Of a stretch of 64,000 nt of DNA, positions 1 to 12,708 are shown piece by piece. A program made the position numbers and the translations under genes. Every line of letters begins with the position of its first letter. The stretch's first letter is position 1. Origin of the DNA: Tricholoma matsutake (lineage: Eukaryota; Basidiomycota; Agaricomycetes; Agaricales; Tricholomataceae). The DNA lies in the NCBI GenBank assembly GCA_026075535.2, contig AP026548.1, forward strand, positions 5,704,001 to 5,768,000, given 5' to 3'. The notes beneath the pieces were generated by a model. The model saw only the letters and a list, made by a program, of their open reading frames with translations. It did not search any database and was not told the DNA's origin.

Positions 1-1
1 C

Positions 2-3000
2 GTCCAGCTCAATATCAACAACCCTAACTTTGTGATCATGCAAGGCCGTATCACCAAGGTGAGTCACCGATTGGCGTGTCTTTTGTCATTATTTGACTTC
101 CACTGTTCCTCCAGGTCCTCAACATGCGTCCACAAGAAATCCTTGGCATGGTTGAAGAAGCCGCAGGCACACGTATGTTCGAAGAGCGCAAAGATAAAGC
201 CAAAAAGACCATGGCTAAGAAGGACAAGCGCGTACAAGAAATTCTTTCCCTCCTCTCCGAAGAAATCACCCCCAAGCTCGAAAAACTTCGCGCCCAAAAG
301 AGGTCCTTCCTAGCATACCAGAAATCCTGCACAGAACTTGAGAAGATTGCGCGGACCTTAAGAGCGTGGGAGTGGTGGGACGGACAGCAGCGGGTAAAAA
401 AGAAAGAGAACGAGATTCAATTGAAGAAGGAGGAGATGAGAGGCGTCGAGGAGGGCAGGAAGAGGGCTTTGCGTGAGGGCGAGGCAGCGGAGAAGGAGGC
501 GGAGGAGGTGACCAAGAAGAGGGACGCGGAGATGCGGAAAGGTGGAAAAATGAAGAAGTTGGAGGATGAGGTGGCAGAGCTCGGAAAGGTGCTTGTGAAA
601 ATTAAGACGCAGGTAGACTTGAAGGAGGGCTCGATTAAGGATGAGGAGGCGGGTGTTGGCACGTTGGAAAGCGAGCAAGAAGAGGTGTGTTTCTCCCTCG
701 TTTCATAAGACCAGAATAGACTCATGTTTGTTTTCCTCAGCTCTTCACGTCATTGGAAGAAAAAAGGACTCAAGTACAGACACTCAGCGCCTCCTACTCC
801 ACTGTCAAAGACCAACACACCGCCAACCAGAAAACCCTCTCTACTGCAGAAGAGCTGCTTCAAACGCTGCTCACTGGTCTCTCCTCCAACAATAACAATG
901 CCGCCTCTGGTGGTGGGTACATGGGGCAGCTCGCGTCGGCGAAACAACGCGTGGCGCAGGGCGAGGCGGAGGAAGAGCAAGCGCGGGTGAAGCTCGTTAT
1001 GAGCCAGAAAGAGATGAAAGCGTTGGAAGGGAGGTGGAAAGAGGTAGAAAGGGACGCGAAGGAGGGGGAGAGGAAAGTGAAAGAGGTAAGGAGGGCAGTG
1101 GAAAACTTGAAGGAGAGGCTGGGGAAGTGTGGGTGGAATGAGGAGATGGAGAATAGGCAAGAGGAAGGAGTGAGGGCCGCGAAGGGTGAGATTAGGGAGC
1201 TGATTGACGTGAGTGCTTTTTAACCCCGCGTCTTGTATGCAGAGGATGATATGAACTGATGATGCCTTTTTAAACAGAACTATGAAAGGCTGAAACAATC
1301 CCTACCCCGGCTCAACTTCGAATATTCAGATCCCTCTCCGGGTTTCGACCGCACCAAAGTGAAGGGGCCCGCCGCGACCCTCATCTCACTCGAGGAGGAG
1401 CACTACAACAAGGCAACGGCCCTGGAGATCGCCGCGGGCGGAAAGCTTTATAATATCGTCGTAGAGGACGAGCAGGTCGGAAAGGACCTGATCAAGAATG
1501 GACAGCTCAAGAAGAGAATTACAATCATCCCGCTGAATAAGATTACGGCGTATAAACTCCCTGCCAAGGTTAGGAATTCCCTTCACCATACATGCCTCTA
1601 GGAATATAACCAACTGAACATTCCATACTATAGAAATTGGACGCAGCGAATCGCCTCGCACCCGGAAATGTGCATCAGGCGCTCTCATTGGTGGGCTACC
1701 CACAGGAAGTAGCGAACGCCATGTTATACGTCTTCAGCGACACACTTATCTGCGCCGACGCAGACTCCGCCAAAAAGGTCACTTTCTCGTCGGAGGTTGG
1801 CGTGCGCTCTGTGACGCTGGAAGGAGACATGTATGACCCGTCAGGCTCGTTGACTGGCGGCGCAGCTCCAAGCGGGAGTGGGATCTTGGTCAGGGCGCAG
1901 GAGCTTATGGATATTGGAGGGAGGCTGGAGGCGGCGAGGAGGGCGTTGGGGAAGCTGGAAAGGGAGGGCGAGAGCAAGAAGCAGGCCAGGGAGGAGTGGA
2001 GGAGGTTGAAGAGGGAGTTAGAGATGAAAGAGCATCAGGGGAGGTTGATGGAGGAACAGGTGGGAGGAAGTAACGCTGCTAGAGTATGTCATTTCATGAT
2101 TTTCTTTTGGCGGATGTTTGAGATTAAATACCTTTTAGATTGGAACGCAAGTCGAAGAATTGAAGAAAACTATTAAGGACTTGGAGCTTGCCGTGCAGAC
2201 GGCGAGAGATAAGCAGAAGACGGCGAAGGATGAGTGTAAGAAACTCGAGAACGACATAGCAGAGTTCAAGAATAACAAGGACGGCAAGATCGACGAACTG
2301 AAGGTGAGCTGTGAATTCAACATTATTGATTAACTGTCCAACCGCATGCATAGGCGAACATTTCTAAACAAAAGGCCGCGCTCCAGAGGCAAGCTGTAAC
2401 TGTGAAGACACAGCAGAAGGAGGTGCAGACTGCGACGCTCGAGCGTGGTGCGTCATACTTTCCTTTGTGGTACCCCAGTGGCTGATGTAAAAATCTCTCG
2501 CGTTATTCTTTACTTTAGACCAAATGGAGAAAGATATGGAAGGTGCAAAGAAAAATCTTGAAGAAGCGAAAGCGAACGTAGGGAAGCTTAAGAAGGAGCT
2601 ATCAAAGTTGAATGAGCAGGTGGCGACCAGCGAAGTTTGTCTTTCAGTCCTCCTGCATTCCCGCAATGAGGTTGATGCATCGCTGTAGGCAGCCCACGCT
2701 AAAGCCGAAGGGAAGCTCCAGGAAGAGCGTGCGACACTAAGTCGGTTCGACAACGAGCTGAAGGACCTCGCGAACGTGATCAAGGAGAAGAAGCATGTTG
2801 TTTCTCAGGCAGATCTGAATTTGAAGTCATTGGAGCATGCGATTCAAGCACTGGGCAAGGAGAAGACCACTGCAATAAATACTGTGGCGAACTTGGCGAA
2901 GATGCATGACTGGATTGCAGAGGAGTCCGAGTACGTCTGTTTCATTGTTGGAGGTTCACCGATTGATGAATGTGGTTGTGATGTAGCCAATTCGGGAAGC

Positions 3001-3939
3001 CTGGGACGATGTATGATTTTGGAAGTACGGATATTGGGCAGTTGAAGGAACGAGCGGGCCAGCTTGAGGAGTCGCAGAAGGGGATGAAAAAGAAGGTCAA
3101 TCCAAAGGTTATGAATATGATCGAAAAGTGGGTGTTTTTTGTTCACTTTGACATGTGGCATGTTGACGTTGATGGGGGCAGTGTGGAAAAGAGGGAAGAT
3201 GACCTGAAGAGAATGTTGACGACTGTAATGAAGGACAAGGAGAAAATTGAGGAAACGATCGAGGAGCTTGATCGATATAAGAGAGATGCATTGCAAAAGA
3301 CGTGGGAGAAAGTTAACGGGTGCGAATCTACGAGTTTACATCGAGGAAGATATGCTGATGTTGCATGTGGCTAGTGATTTTGGGGGAGTATTTGCGGAAC
3401 TGTTACCAGGAAATTTCGCGAAGCTTCAACCGCCAGATGGGCAGGATCTCATGGATGGCCTGGAGGTCAAAGTCCAGCTTGGCAGTGTTTGGAAACAAAG
3501 TTTAACGGAGCTGAGTGGCGGGCAACGGTTGGTCGTCTCAATGCCGAGTCGAAACTTCATGTATTCATGCACCTCTGTACGATATTGCAGGTCTCTTATC
3601 GCACTATCCCTCATCATGGCACTCCTCCAGTTCAAGCCCGCACCCATGTACATCCTGGATGAGATCGATGCGGCACTGGACCTCTCCCACACGCAACACA
3701 TTGGCCAGCTGTTCCGCACACGCTTCAAAGGGTCACAGTTCATCGTTGTTTCGCTGAAGGAGGGCCTATTCACAAACGCAAATGTGCTGTTCCGGGCGCG
3801 GTTCCGAGACAATACGTCGATTGTAGAGAGGACAGCACAAAGGTCGGGGTCAACGTTGTATGCCAGTAATGAGAGAGATCGAGATGCAGAAAATGGGGAT
3901 GAGCGGAATGCAAGGCGGAGAAGAGGAGGTGGTGGGTGA
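2..3939 (+). CDS. SMC2: Condensin subunit SMC2, 3' part of gene
   Basis: SMC ATPase of the condensin complex, which compacts mitotic chromosomes as a heterodimer with SMC4. The 5' end lies outside the window, so the N-terminal Walker A is not visible; the first codons read [19 protein letters not shown], about residue 130 of the family. Seen in order: the [13 protein letters not shown] segment, a long charged coiled coil, the hinge (around 1360-2080, with [18 protein letters not shown] and [13 protein letters not shown]), the return coiled coil with [11 protein letters not shown], then the C-terminal ATPase head with signature LSGGQR and Walker [11 protein letters not shown]. Introns I place: 59-114, 685-740, 1209-1277, 1569-1633, 2084-2138, 2304-2353, 2448-2518, 2635-2688, 2931-2986, 3128-3181, 3320-3374, 3528-3590. 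All keep frame, and no lesion was seen. The last intron (63 nt, no stop) could be read through in a naive model. The tail is Arg/Gly-rich. Confidence 0.95.
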
Positions 3940-4499
3940 ACCTCGCAGTGATGCTTTTCTGTTATTCGAGTATACCATATGCGTGTGCTAATCTGTGTAA
4001 TATCACTGCAACATTATCGTGACCGCCATTGCGACACACGCCAGTGCCACGTATGGTGAAAGACGTTCCCCTGCAGACTGTAAGCAAGGCATCATGACGG
4101 CGTATGCAGCACATACCTATTCGAGCAGACATGAAGAACAGCCCCAGGAATCTGGTCGAGATAAGTGCAAGATGGTAGAATAGAACATTGCAACCCACCC
4201 TTGCTTGTTTCTGTCGACGAGTCGTGGGGCCACAGCACGCACATAAGTGCATGTACAAATCATCAACAAGATAACCAAAAGCAACGATTGAAAGTTGAAA
4301 AGCGCCGACTATCGTAAGGTTAGAATGAAACTGGAGAGCAGGGTTTCATGGGACTTGCCATAATGTGATGAAAGTTCTGAACACGTCGTATACAAGCAAG
4401 CAGTCACAAACAACCATCCTGTACTTACCTGACTTCCAATGACCCGAGCATCGACCAAGAGACATTCATAGAGAATGCATTCAGTTCGTGATTCAGATT
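3940..4499. other. Intergenic, SMC2 3' flank
   Basis: No gene can be supported here. It should hold the SMC2 3' UTR and terminator; no clear poly(A) signal or conserved protein fragment was recognised on either strand. Confidence 0.5.
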
Positions 4500-6932
4500 A
4501 ATCGCTGTAGTAGAGGATTCTTCATACCCTCAAGTGAGTCGACACTTGGAAATGTTTTGTGTTACCAACTGACTTCAGCTTCTCATCAAGATCATAGCGC
4601 CTGTCGGTGCTTATAGCGCTTTTGCAACAGATGTCATATGGCTGTTCAAAGGTTATTTTATAATCAGATTCATAATTTCAGCTATGATGAGTGAGTAACT
4701 TTATTCCGTTGTTCGTCTGTTAAAAAACTTTGGCCGGCCAATCTTGTGACATGCGCTCTTCTCAATACGCTTCACGGACAGACCTATGCTAGAAATAGAG
4801 GGGGGCTCACTCGTGAAAAGTTCTTCCTGTATGCGCTCCTTGCTTCCTCCACCTGGTACCTTCTCCCCGGGTATCTCTTTAAACCACTCAGCTTCTTTTC
4901 TTGGGTTTGCTGGATTGCCCCGGAAAATATTCCGGTCAATTAAATGTTTGGATATGTTCATGGAATGGGTATGAGTCTCATTACGATTGGGCTCAGGTAT
5001 CAATCCGTCCATTTTTTTTTCCTTTCATAAACTGACGTTAGGTTGCATGTGTTGGCTCTCCATGGTGGGCGGAGGCTAACATTGCAGCTGGATTCGTATT
5101 GTTCTTCTGTAAGCTGGTATTGATTTGTTCCGTTTCTCATGGCTTTAGTATCAGGGATCCTTATGCCTGGACCGGAATCAATATTACGACACCTCCGCAG
5201 TACACCAATACATGGGAGAGTATGTATATGCCATGAGTCCCCCGTGTCACTTTGAAAGCCTCTGCTTAATCGGTTATGCTAGAATCTCTTCTCGCGGTAC
5301 ATACAACAACACTGGCCAGATATACACCGTATCGAAGATCCTGAACCCTGACTCCACGTTTAACGAAGAGATGTATAAGAACTATAGCCCGCTGCCTATC
5401 TCGGCTACGTTCGCTGTCTCCTATGGGCTATCATTTGCTGTGATGGCTGCAAAGCTCACACACATTCCTGTACTATCATGGGCAAATTTGGAAGCAGGCT
5501 AGGCGCTCGATGCAGGAGCAACCCGACATCCATGCTCGATTAATGGCGCGTTATCCTCAAGTGCCTGAATGGTGGTACTGTGCATTTTTTGTAATTTTCG
5601 TCTTTCGGTTCGAGACTCTGACGTTCTTTGCAGTGATCATGTTCGCGTTTGTATCCATCACCGTATGGTACACCAAGGTGAATTATTCGTATGATATCAA
5701 GGTCAAGTTACCTGTGTAAGTCAAAAACAAATTTTCATTACTTTTGATACTGAACCATCGTAGTCATTATTTCGTGTTTACTTTGGTCAGGATAAGGTTG
5801 GCTTCTAATACGTCTATAGCATTCGTTTTATGTTATTCCCGTCGGCATGATTCAGGCAATCACCAATAGACAAATCTTAATGTCATCAATGAACTAATCA
5901 TTGGATGTGCTCTTCCTGGTCGTCCGATAGCTATGATGCTGTTCAAGACGTGGGGATACATTGCAATGTCACAAGGTACAACTGTTGTTTCTCTCAATTG
6001 TGACCAATTGCTCTGACCATAAACTTTACCTCCGATTTCAAACTTGGCCACTGTATGAAGATTCCTCCGAGGTAACGCATCCCTGCTTGTTGAATAATCG
6101 ACTTTCATACTCCGTTTTGTCCAGATCTATGTTCTGGGCACAGGTCATCGCCACTATCATCGCAGGAACTTGCCGTACAAGCCTGGATGTTTACTAATGT
6201 TCCCGATATATGCTCCAGCAACCAACCGGGTGGCGGCGCGGCCAGTATCATGTTATTGGACCTGCTCGACAATTCTCGAAAGGACAGGTGTATTATGATA
6301 TGTCTACTCATTGTCAGAACTTGAGACAGATAGTGACCGGAATTCGAAGCCTCCCTTCTTCTTCCTCATAAGTGGTGCATGCCCTCTGGTTGCCTACCTT
6401 CTGAGTTTGAAATTTCCCAACAGCTGGCTTCGGTACATCAAGTTAGTTAAAGTTCCCAATCCACTGTCGAAATTCTTTCAATGCATTGTGCATAGTTTTC
6501 CCGTGGTCTTCTCGGGCGGGAAACGCCCTTCCTCCAGCCGCCGCCGTCAACTACGTGCTGCGGGCCATGGTCGGTTTCATTTTCCAATATATCATACACA
6601 AGCGTCACTTCTCGTGGTGGGCGAAGTATAATTACCTTTCTGCCGCTCTGGACGCTGGTGTTGCCGTTTCGGCAGTTTCATATTCTTCGTTTTGCAATAC
6701 CCTGCAAATGGGATTGTCAATCGGCCTAAATACCATTCAAGTATGGTGGGGTAATACGTGAGAATCTTGTTCGACTTTGGATCATTTGATTTCACTTTGT
6801 TCTGAAAACTTTAGAGTACCGTTTGCAACGGCAGATGCAAAGGGTACGCCAATGCGTCAGCTGCAGGTTCCTAAAGGCCAATCTTTTGGGTACGGTATCA
6901 TCGACATGCTAGGTTTGGAACCCACTCACTAA
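4500..6932 (+). pseudogene. OPT-family oligopeptide transporter, decayed
   Basis: Remnant of a proton-coupled oligopeptide transporter of the plasma membrane (OPT family). Recognisable family blocks occur in order: VEDSSYPQ near 4515, IAPVGAYSAFATDV near 4595, WPANLVTCALLNTLHGQTYA near 4735-4790, SWVCWIAP, VGSPWWAEANIAAGF near 5060, YSPLP with SYGLSFAVMAAKLTH near 5390-5460, GRPIAMMLFKTWGYIAMSQ near 5920-5975, SMFWAQVIATIIAG near 6125, FSKGQVYY near 6275, LKFPNSWLRYI near 6405, and HFSWWAKYNY plus LNTIQVWWGNT near 6600-6760. It is not a working gene: about 110 residues are missing after the N-terminal block, another membrane segment is missing before WPANL, the frame shifts near 4643, a TAA replaces a Gln codon at 4941, a splice donor is AT at 5233, and a 2-bp loss sits in a CA run near 5455. 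I set the ends by the outermost family similarity. Confidence 0.85.
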
Positions 6933-7578
6933 ATATTCCGTGTAGACCTAGGACCTGGGCATAGGCTACAAGCATCATAATGATGTAGTACATCCCTTGA
7001 GTATGTTGTTTGCTGCTTCGTTATCTGCTATCTGGTCTTATAACGCTAGTTTCATCATCATGTAATACATAGAGTGTCAAGAATTAGCACCCGTAGATAT
7101 ACTGGCATCCAATATTGTAGAATCCGGATAATCATGAGCCCCCATTGGAATGAGAATTTCGTCAGGTGCAAGCAAAGAGTTATACAAGCGCGTTTATTTT
7201 CGCGGGAAACTCTGATCTGAAGTTGCAGTTGTGCAACAGTGAAATCTCGCCAATCCTGTGTTACGGCGGGCGCTGACCCGGAGTCGGGGAACTTGGAGGG
7301 CCACTAGCGAAATAGACGTTTCAGGCCTCGCTGGGTTTTGATGTATGACATTAGCTAGAACGGTTACCATGTTTCTCGTTTCCAAATGGTTTCTGCGCAT
7401 TGCCACTGATGATGCTTCCTTAGTTACCATGTTATTCTTCATATACATATCTAGTCGCTGTGATGGAGCTTTCGCGAGTTGATCTCACCCCACCCTCTGT
7501 AGAAGTGTTGAAGACTTGCTGTGCAACGTCTTTCCGTCTGGCCCTATACTTCTCGCCTCCAGAAACAAACTAAACGTT
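6933..7578. other. Intergenic
   Basis: No coding or RNA feature can be supported. It separates the OPT pseudogene from the next + strand gene and should contain that gene's promoter. Confidence 0.4.
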
Positions 7579-8532
7579 ATGCTAAAGAACTTTGGTGAGT
7601 TAGATTGAACTCTTAATACACAAACATCGTCATTTATGGATTAAAGAAATTCATGTTTTCCCTCCGCTGGTTGTTGTATTGTTGGGGCTTTGTGCTGCTC
7701 CTGGTGTGGCTGCTGAACGAGTCTGTTATACGACGATGTGAGTATTCCTGTACTGCATTTTGCTACGAAGGGGCCAGGGAACCACCAGAATCAATGATCC
7801 GCTCCCCACTATCCCTCTGTCGACAAGACTTGCTACTTTTCTATGGACATTATCCAGGCCAGGTGACTATAGATGCTGACACTGATGATATTTTCAGTGA
7901 TGGCAGGGTGCAGTGCACCTACACACTTCCATATCCCGCAAAAATCGCTATTTGGTGCTCGATTCGTGCGTTATTTTAACGACGGATTCTATTCTTGACT
8001 ACCATTGATAGAGTTCAAATTCTTAGTCGGAACGCTAGGCTTGGCTCTCGGCTTGTACATATTCCTGTCTTGTCGGCGGTCACGGAAACGAGAAGCGATA
8101 TATCACGTCGAGGCCAATCAGATTAATGGACCATCACTTGGAACAACGTTTGATCCCAGGACAGCAACCCTCAGTGCAACCTATCCGCGAACGCCAGAAA
8201 TAACGATCAGTCCAGCACCGCCTGGCAGGGGCACGCCGCCACGCTCTCCGCATTTCGCCACAGCACGGCAAGAAAGCCTTGCAAGGGAAATTGTTAATGG
8301 ATGGCCTAAACCGCCCCAGACAGCTCCTGTGAATAAAGTAAACCCGTATCCGTTTCCAGGGTATTCACCGGTGAGTTACACGAGTGCGGTAACGACGGAA
8401 GTATCGTATGGTATGCTGATAATGCCGAAGGCTCCTGCACAACAGCCACACACTGCATTTCAAAGTGGATTCCCTAGGGCGCTGTATACAGGACAAGCTG
8501 TACAAAAAGAGAGAAATAAGGAATGGGTATGA
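7579..8532 (+). CDS. Small secretory/single-pass membrane protein, 231 aa, unknown function
   Basis: Four-exon model: 7579-7594, 7647-7737, 7898-7965, 8012-8532, giving 231 codons with a consistent frame. The ATG at 7579 is chosen because splicing 7595-7646 joins it to a typical signal peptide (hydrophobic VVVLLGLCAAPGVAA, likely cleaved after Ala). A short lumenal stretch with Cys pairs (ERVCYTTIDGRVQCTY) follows, then a transmembrane helix around FLVGTLGLALGLYIFL, a basic stop (SCRRSRKRE) and a Pro/Ser/Thr-rich cytoplasmic tail of about 150 residues with several PP and SP/TP sites. The layout resembles short Agaricomycete membrane proteins with C-x-R-x-C ectodomains, but I know no function for them. 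The 160-nt second intron is longer than its neighbours and could hide a small exon, so the middle of the model is the least certain part. Confidence 0.6.
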
Positions 8533-8697
8533 AACTCCCGCGAGGCTGGAACCTGTGAGGGGGGAACATGTAATCATACACTTATGTCGATCTCAAGTAG
8601 TGGCTTAAATTTTACTTTGGCGTTACGACACCGGAGTTTTCCGAACTTGGGTGACAAGGACTAGATTGGGTTTCAATTCTTCTCATCGTCCCACTCG
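8533..8697. promoter_or_regulatory. Short intergenic spacer, probable promoter of the Msb1-like gene
   Basis: Only 165 bp separate the stop at 8532 from the ATG at 8698, so this spacer must hold both the upstream 3' end and the downstream promoter/5' UTR. No TATA-like box was recognised. Confidence 0.4.
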
Positions 8698-11600
8698 ATG
8701 CCCAGCCTCTTCTCTCGTTCAAGAACAAATTCAACACCGAACAAAAAACATTCCTTACACCCTGCTGAGAATACCTCCCCTCTCGATGAGTTTGGTAGGA
8801 TCTCAAGCAGAGGTTCTAACCTCTCATACAATGTAAATAATGTATCTCCCGTCTCTAAAAAGGACAAAAAGAAGGCTAGGGAGCAGGAAAAACGCCTTTG
8901 GTCTCCCACTAGTCGCACCCAACTCGACTACCACGTGGAATCGCCCGTTTCGCATATCCCTGACGGTTCTTTTCTGCCACTCAACCTTGAACGACCAAGA
9001 ACAGAGTCTGGCCTTATAGAACAACCAAAGGAACATGACTATGGGTATCTATCGTACGAACGACATGTGGTTCTTGGTGTCGAGCAAATCGCGCGACTTG
9101 TTGAAGTCGTTTCGGAGGAGCTCACTACACGAGGTGGTATCACCACTCCCTTCATATTTTCTACCACGGCGCTGGATATTTCGTCGTCTGCTATCAAGAG
9201 ACTAATAAGGGCTTTTCTAAACACTTGTCAACCAAATTTTTCAAATCAAGAGGAAGAGATGCGATGGAGGGAGGAAGCTAGGTTCGCAGAACCTCATGAG
9301 CTAGGAATGTGTCTTCGCTGGGGTCTCGCGAGGGTTGTCAGATCCGTCGGAGGTCATGATGTTCGTGGTTTGATTGCATGGGACAAATATGTTGAATTTC
9401 GCGATTCCGAAGCAGGTGCGTACAAGCTGTATCTTATCATGACGAGTCCGCTATGTACGGGAACCGCGCATTTCCTTTCATATTCTATTATCATTTAGTG
9501 TCATGACTCAATCATTATTTCCCTTAGCTCTTGGATATCCACCAGCACATTTTACGACCCTCTTTCCGGGTCTGCCGACACCACTCCAACCAACCATCAT
9601 AACGTTGCTCACCCTCTTATCTCGACTTACAGCAAACAGCACAACATCTGGTCATACCCCACCAACCCTCTCACCTCTCTTCGGACCGTTGCTGTTCGGC
9701 CTCGGGCCTGCCACTCTGGCATTTCACCATACCTACATTCATTATCTGCGTGCCGCTCATGCTATGGAACATGTCCTTCTCGCATTTATAAGATGGCAAG
9801 ACAGTCCGCGACCCGTCTCCGGTGCGGGGCACATCTCCGGAAGTGCAGCTGCTCTCGGTGTGCCCACCCGTCTCAAAGAATGGATCAAAGGCTACCCTTC
9901 TATGTTGCCTATACATGACCGGGGCAAGCATGATAAGCCACAAGCGCGGAGGGGTGCTCGGACCGTCCGCGTCATGAGCGTCAGGCGGAATGTGCGGATG
10001 TATTCACCGGACTTGGTGAAGACCGCTGCGACATGGGCGCACCGGAGTCGGTCGGGGACGAGTGTCAGCGAGAATGGGCTGGCAGTCTCGAAGGAATGGG
10101 ATCGCATTGCGCCAGCGTCGTTGAAGCTGCCCCCCAGGTACTCGGAGGCATTCAAGAAGCGTATGGATATGCCTCCCAATTTCCATCCGGATTCGAGCCC
10201 TGGAAGCTTGACAGTTTCGCCTGGCCTGAGCTCGGCGCCCTCTGCGGCTTCGAATTCATCCAACACGTCCGCATCAACGAATATCGTCGATCATGATTAT
10301 TTTGGGTTGGGACTTGGTGCGAGACAAGGCGAGGACCGCTTCAGAAGCTTGACAGACTTGAAGTGGGGCGAGTTTGAGTCCATGGGATTCAGCGAACTTG
10401 GGGACCAAAAGAAGCTGCAGTTTGACTTGACAGAAAGTGCGCGAACGGTAAGTTGATAGTGTCTGGGTGCCATGCGCTGGGATTCAAATCCTCAATTTAT
10501 CTCTCTTTAGGAGCGCTCAGCTAAACGACAAACACTTTCATGGAATGACTTCTCCTCTGCTGGCTTTTCACGCGGTGATGGTCCCCTTAGTGCCACACTC
10601 CAGTTCAGTGCGCCAGTTATAAAGTCGGTCTCGACGTGGCCCGCCCACAATGCGGAGATGTCCAAGAAACTCAAGAAGACGCAGAAATTGCTCCCGCCGT
10701 TCGGATGGGACACGGAGCCGGTGGTCGGCAGTGAGGAGGTGATTGAAGACGCGTTTGTGGATGTCTTTTGTGATCTTGTGTACGGTGGCGGATGGATGGA
10801 TTTGGAACGATACGAGGAGCTCGATAGGGATTGTAATTGGGCTCTTGTGAGCCGTGTCTCGTGTTATTTGAGTTTGTATTTTGATGCTGATCTTGACATT
10901 GATAGGTTGAGTTCAAATCACTCCCACCGTCTCGGACCACTGCCCACGGGGGATCTGATCCCCGGACGGGCACCACCTTAATATTATTTGAAGAATTTGT
11001 TCCTCTGGAGTACAGGCAGCAACTGGCTCTCCCTTCGTCTACTAGAAGGCGGCTCCCTTCCTTGTTCACTCCGTCCAAATCCAAGCAATGGAAACAGGCA
11101 CCGACGCTAAATGGTAGACCATACGTTGTAGGGCATGTACCACGCAGTCCGTCCTATCGTGAAGTTGAATTTGAAGGCCTTCTTCGTGGGGGAAGTGGGA
11201 CGAAGGTCATTTCACTGGGAGCCAAGCCGTCGATTAGAGCCTCCCAGGATACCAGACCAATACCTGAGATCTCCACGCCTACTCGGCCCACGGGGATTTC
11301 TGCACCTTTATATATACGGACGCCCGAACCCAATCTCACAGTGCCCCCAAAGAGCGAGGATATGCACTCCGATTCGACAATGGCCCCTTCAGTAACATCC
11401 ATGAAGCGGGCGTCGCTTTTTCGCTTGCCAGGCGGGATTCCCGTTCCTAGTCCTGGCGGACATCGAAAATCGGGCATTCGGCCGGCAGAGTATTCCACTC
11501 TGGACTTTGAGACGCGGCTGGCGAGTTATAGTGACGACGAGTCCAACGCAGTGGAGTCTGAGGTGGTTAAGCAGAAGAGGAGGGAGTCGAAGGATGAGGC

Positions 11601-12708
11601 GTGGGTGGATATCTTAGTGGGGACGCAGGCGCGAAGGATGGCTAACCAAGACGTGACGCCGAAAGAAGGGCAAGCCAGACGGAGAGTGCTCTCGTCAAGG
11701 AGATCGGACCCAGACATGGCGAGCTTGGAGGTGGCCCAGGTGCTAGCGGCGGTGAGGGATAATAGGCCCCTGAGTGTTGTCAACTTGAATGAGCGTGTTG
11801 ACCACGACTACGGCGTGGATAATCTGCATGACCATCTACATGATCATGATGTGGATGAGATTGAGACGGTTCCGCGGACTAGCGGGGTTCGCACGGAGGA
11901 CGATAAGGAAGAGGAGCAGGAAGAGGAGGAAGAGGAGGAAGAGGAGCAGGAAGAGGAGCAGGAAGAAGAGGAGCAGGAAGAAGTGAAACACTACGCAGTA
12001 GAGCCTCCCTTGCACCACGAGCACGAGCAGGAGGATGCTGATGATGAATTTGATGGGCCGACGCTCCCACAACGCCTCAGTGTGAAACAGCAGAGGCGTT
12101 TGGGATACTTTGACTTACATCCCGAGCGACGCCGACCAATGACAGCGGACCCGATCGATCAGGACGCAGACCCTCGAGATCGATTAGTCTATGATGACAG
12201 CGATGATGAAGCGGATGACGAGGAACGCTACGGGCCATCACAACCACCACAACCACCTGTCGCCACGATTAGGAAATTGCCTGTCCCTCCAGAACCCCAG
12301 CGTGCCTTACCGGTAGCCCCAGTTCCCGAACGCAAACTTCAAGTCGAGACCACAGTGGCGCCTAGTGGTTCCGAACCTAAGGCAACAAGCAAGACAGCCG
12401 CTTTGATTGAAATGTATCGAGAGAGGGAGCGAAGTACACCACCCAAGCCAACTGGTCCTGCGCCTCTACCACCAGTCCCTGCTCCCCTTCCTCCCTCTCG
12501 GCTGCCAGTCCGTACCTCATCAAAGGAAGGAGCATCCCTTCCTGAACGGGCGACTGCTACACCGTCTCCCATTCCGTCACTACCAATCGAAATTAAACTG
12601 ACCGAGCCTCCGCGGATAGTGCTAGAAGAGTCGGGCCGCGCGAGTCCAGCACGCTACGTACATGGTGCGCCTTTGCATAACGTTGTCGAGGAGGAAGAGG
12701 AGGAGTGA
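8698..12708 (+). CDS. Msb1/Mug8-domain morphogenesis protein, 1258 aa
   Basis: Exons 8698-9415, 9528-10447, 10511-10846 and 10906-12708 join in frame to 1259 codons. Residues about 100-500 resemble the Msb1/Mug8 domain, a RhoGAP-like fold: LSYERHVVLGVEQIARL, TTPFIFSTTALDISSSA and CLRWGLARVVRSVGGHDVRG are the blocks I used. In yeasts such proteins act with Rho/Cdc42 GTPases in polarised growth and budding; that role here is inferred from family resemblance. The N-terminus (MPSLFSRSRTNSTPNKK) is basic and Ser-rich. The C-terminal half looks disordered: an uninterrupted Glu/Gln tract (about 11905-11985), acidic DDSDDEADDEE, then Pro-rich PPVP/PLPP stretches that could bind SH3 domains, ending in EEEEEE. 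No frameshift was seen. The start ATG is the first in the open frame. Confidence 0.72.

Noticed and set aside
11880..11990. Purine-rich repeat as a separate minisatellite
   Set aside because: It is the Glu/Gln codon run of the Msb1-like protein, in frame and without period beyond codons.
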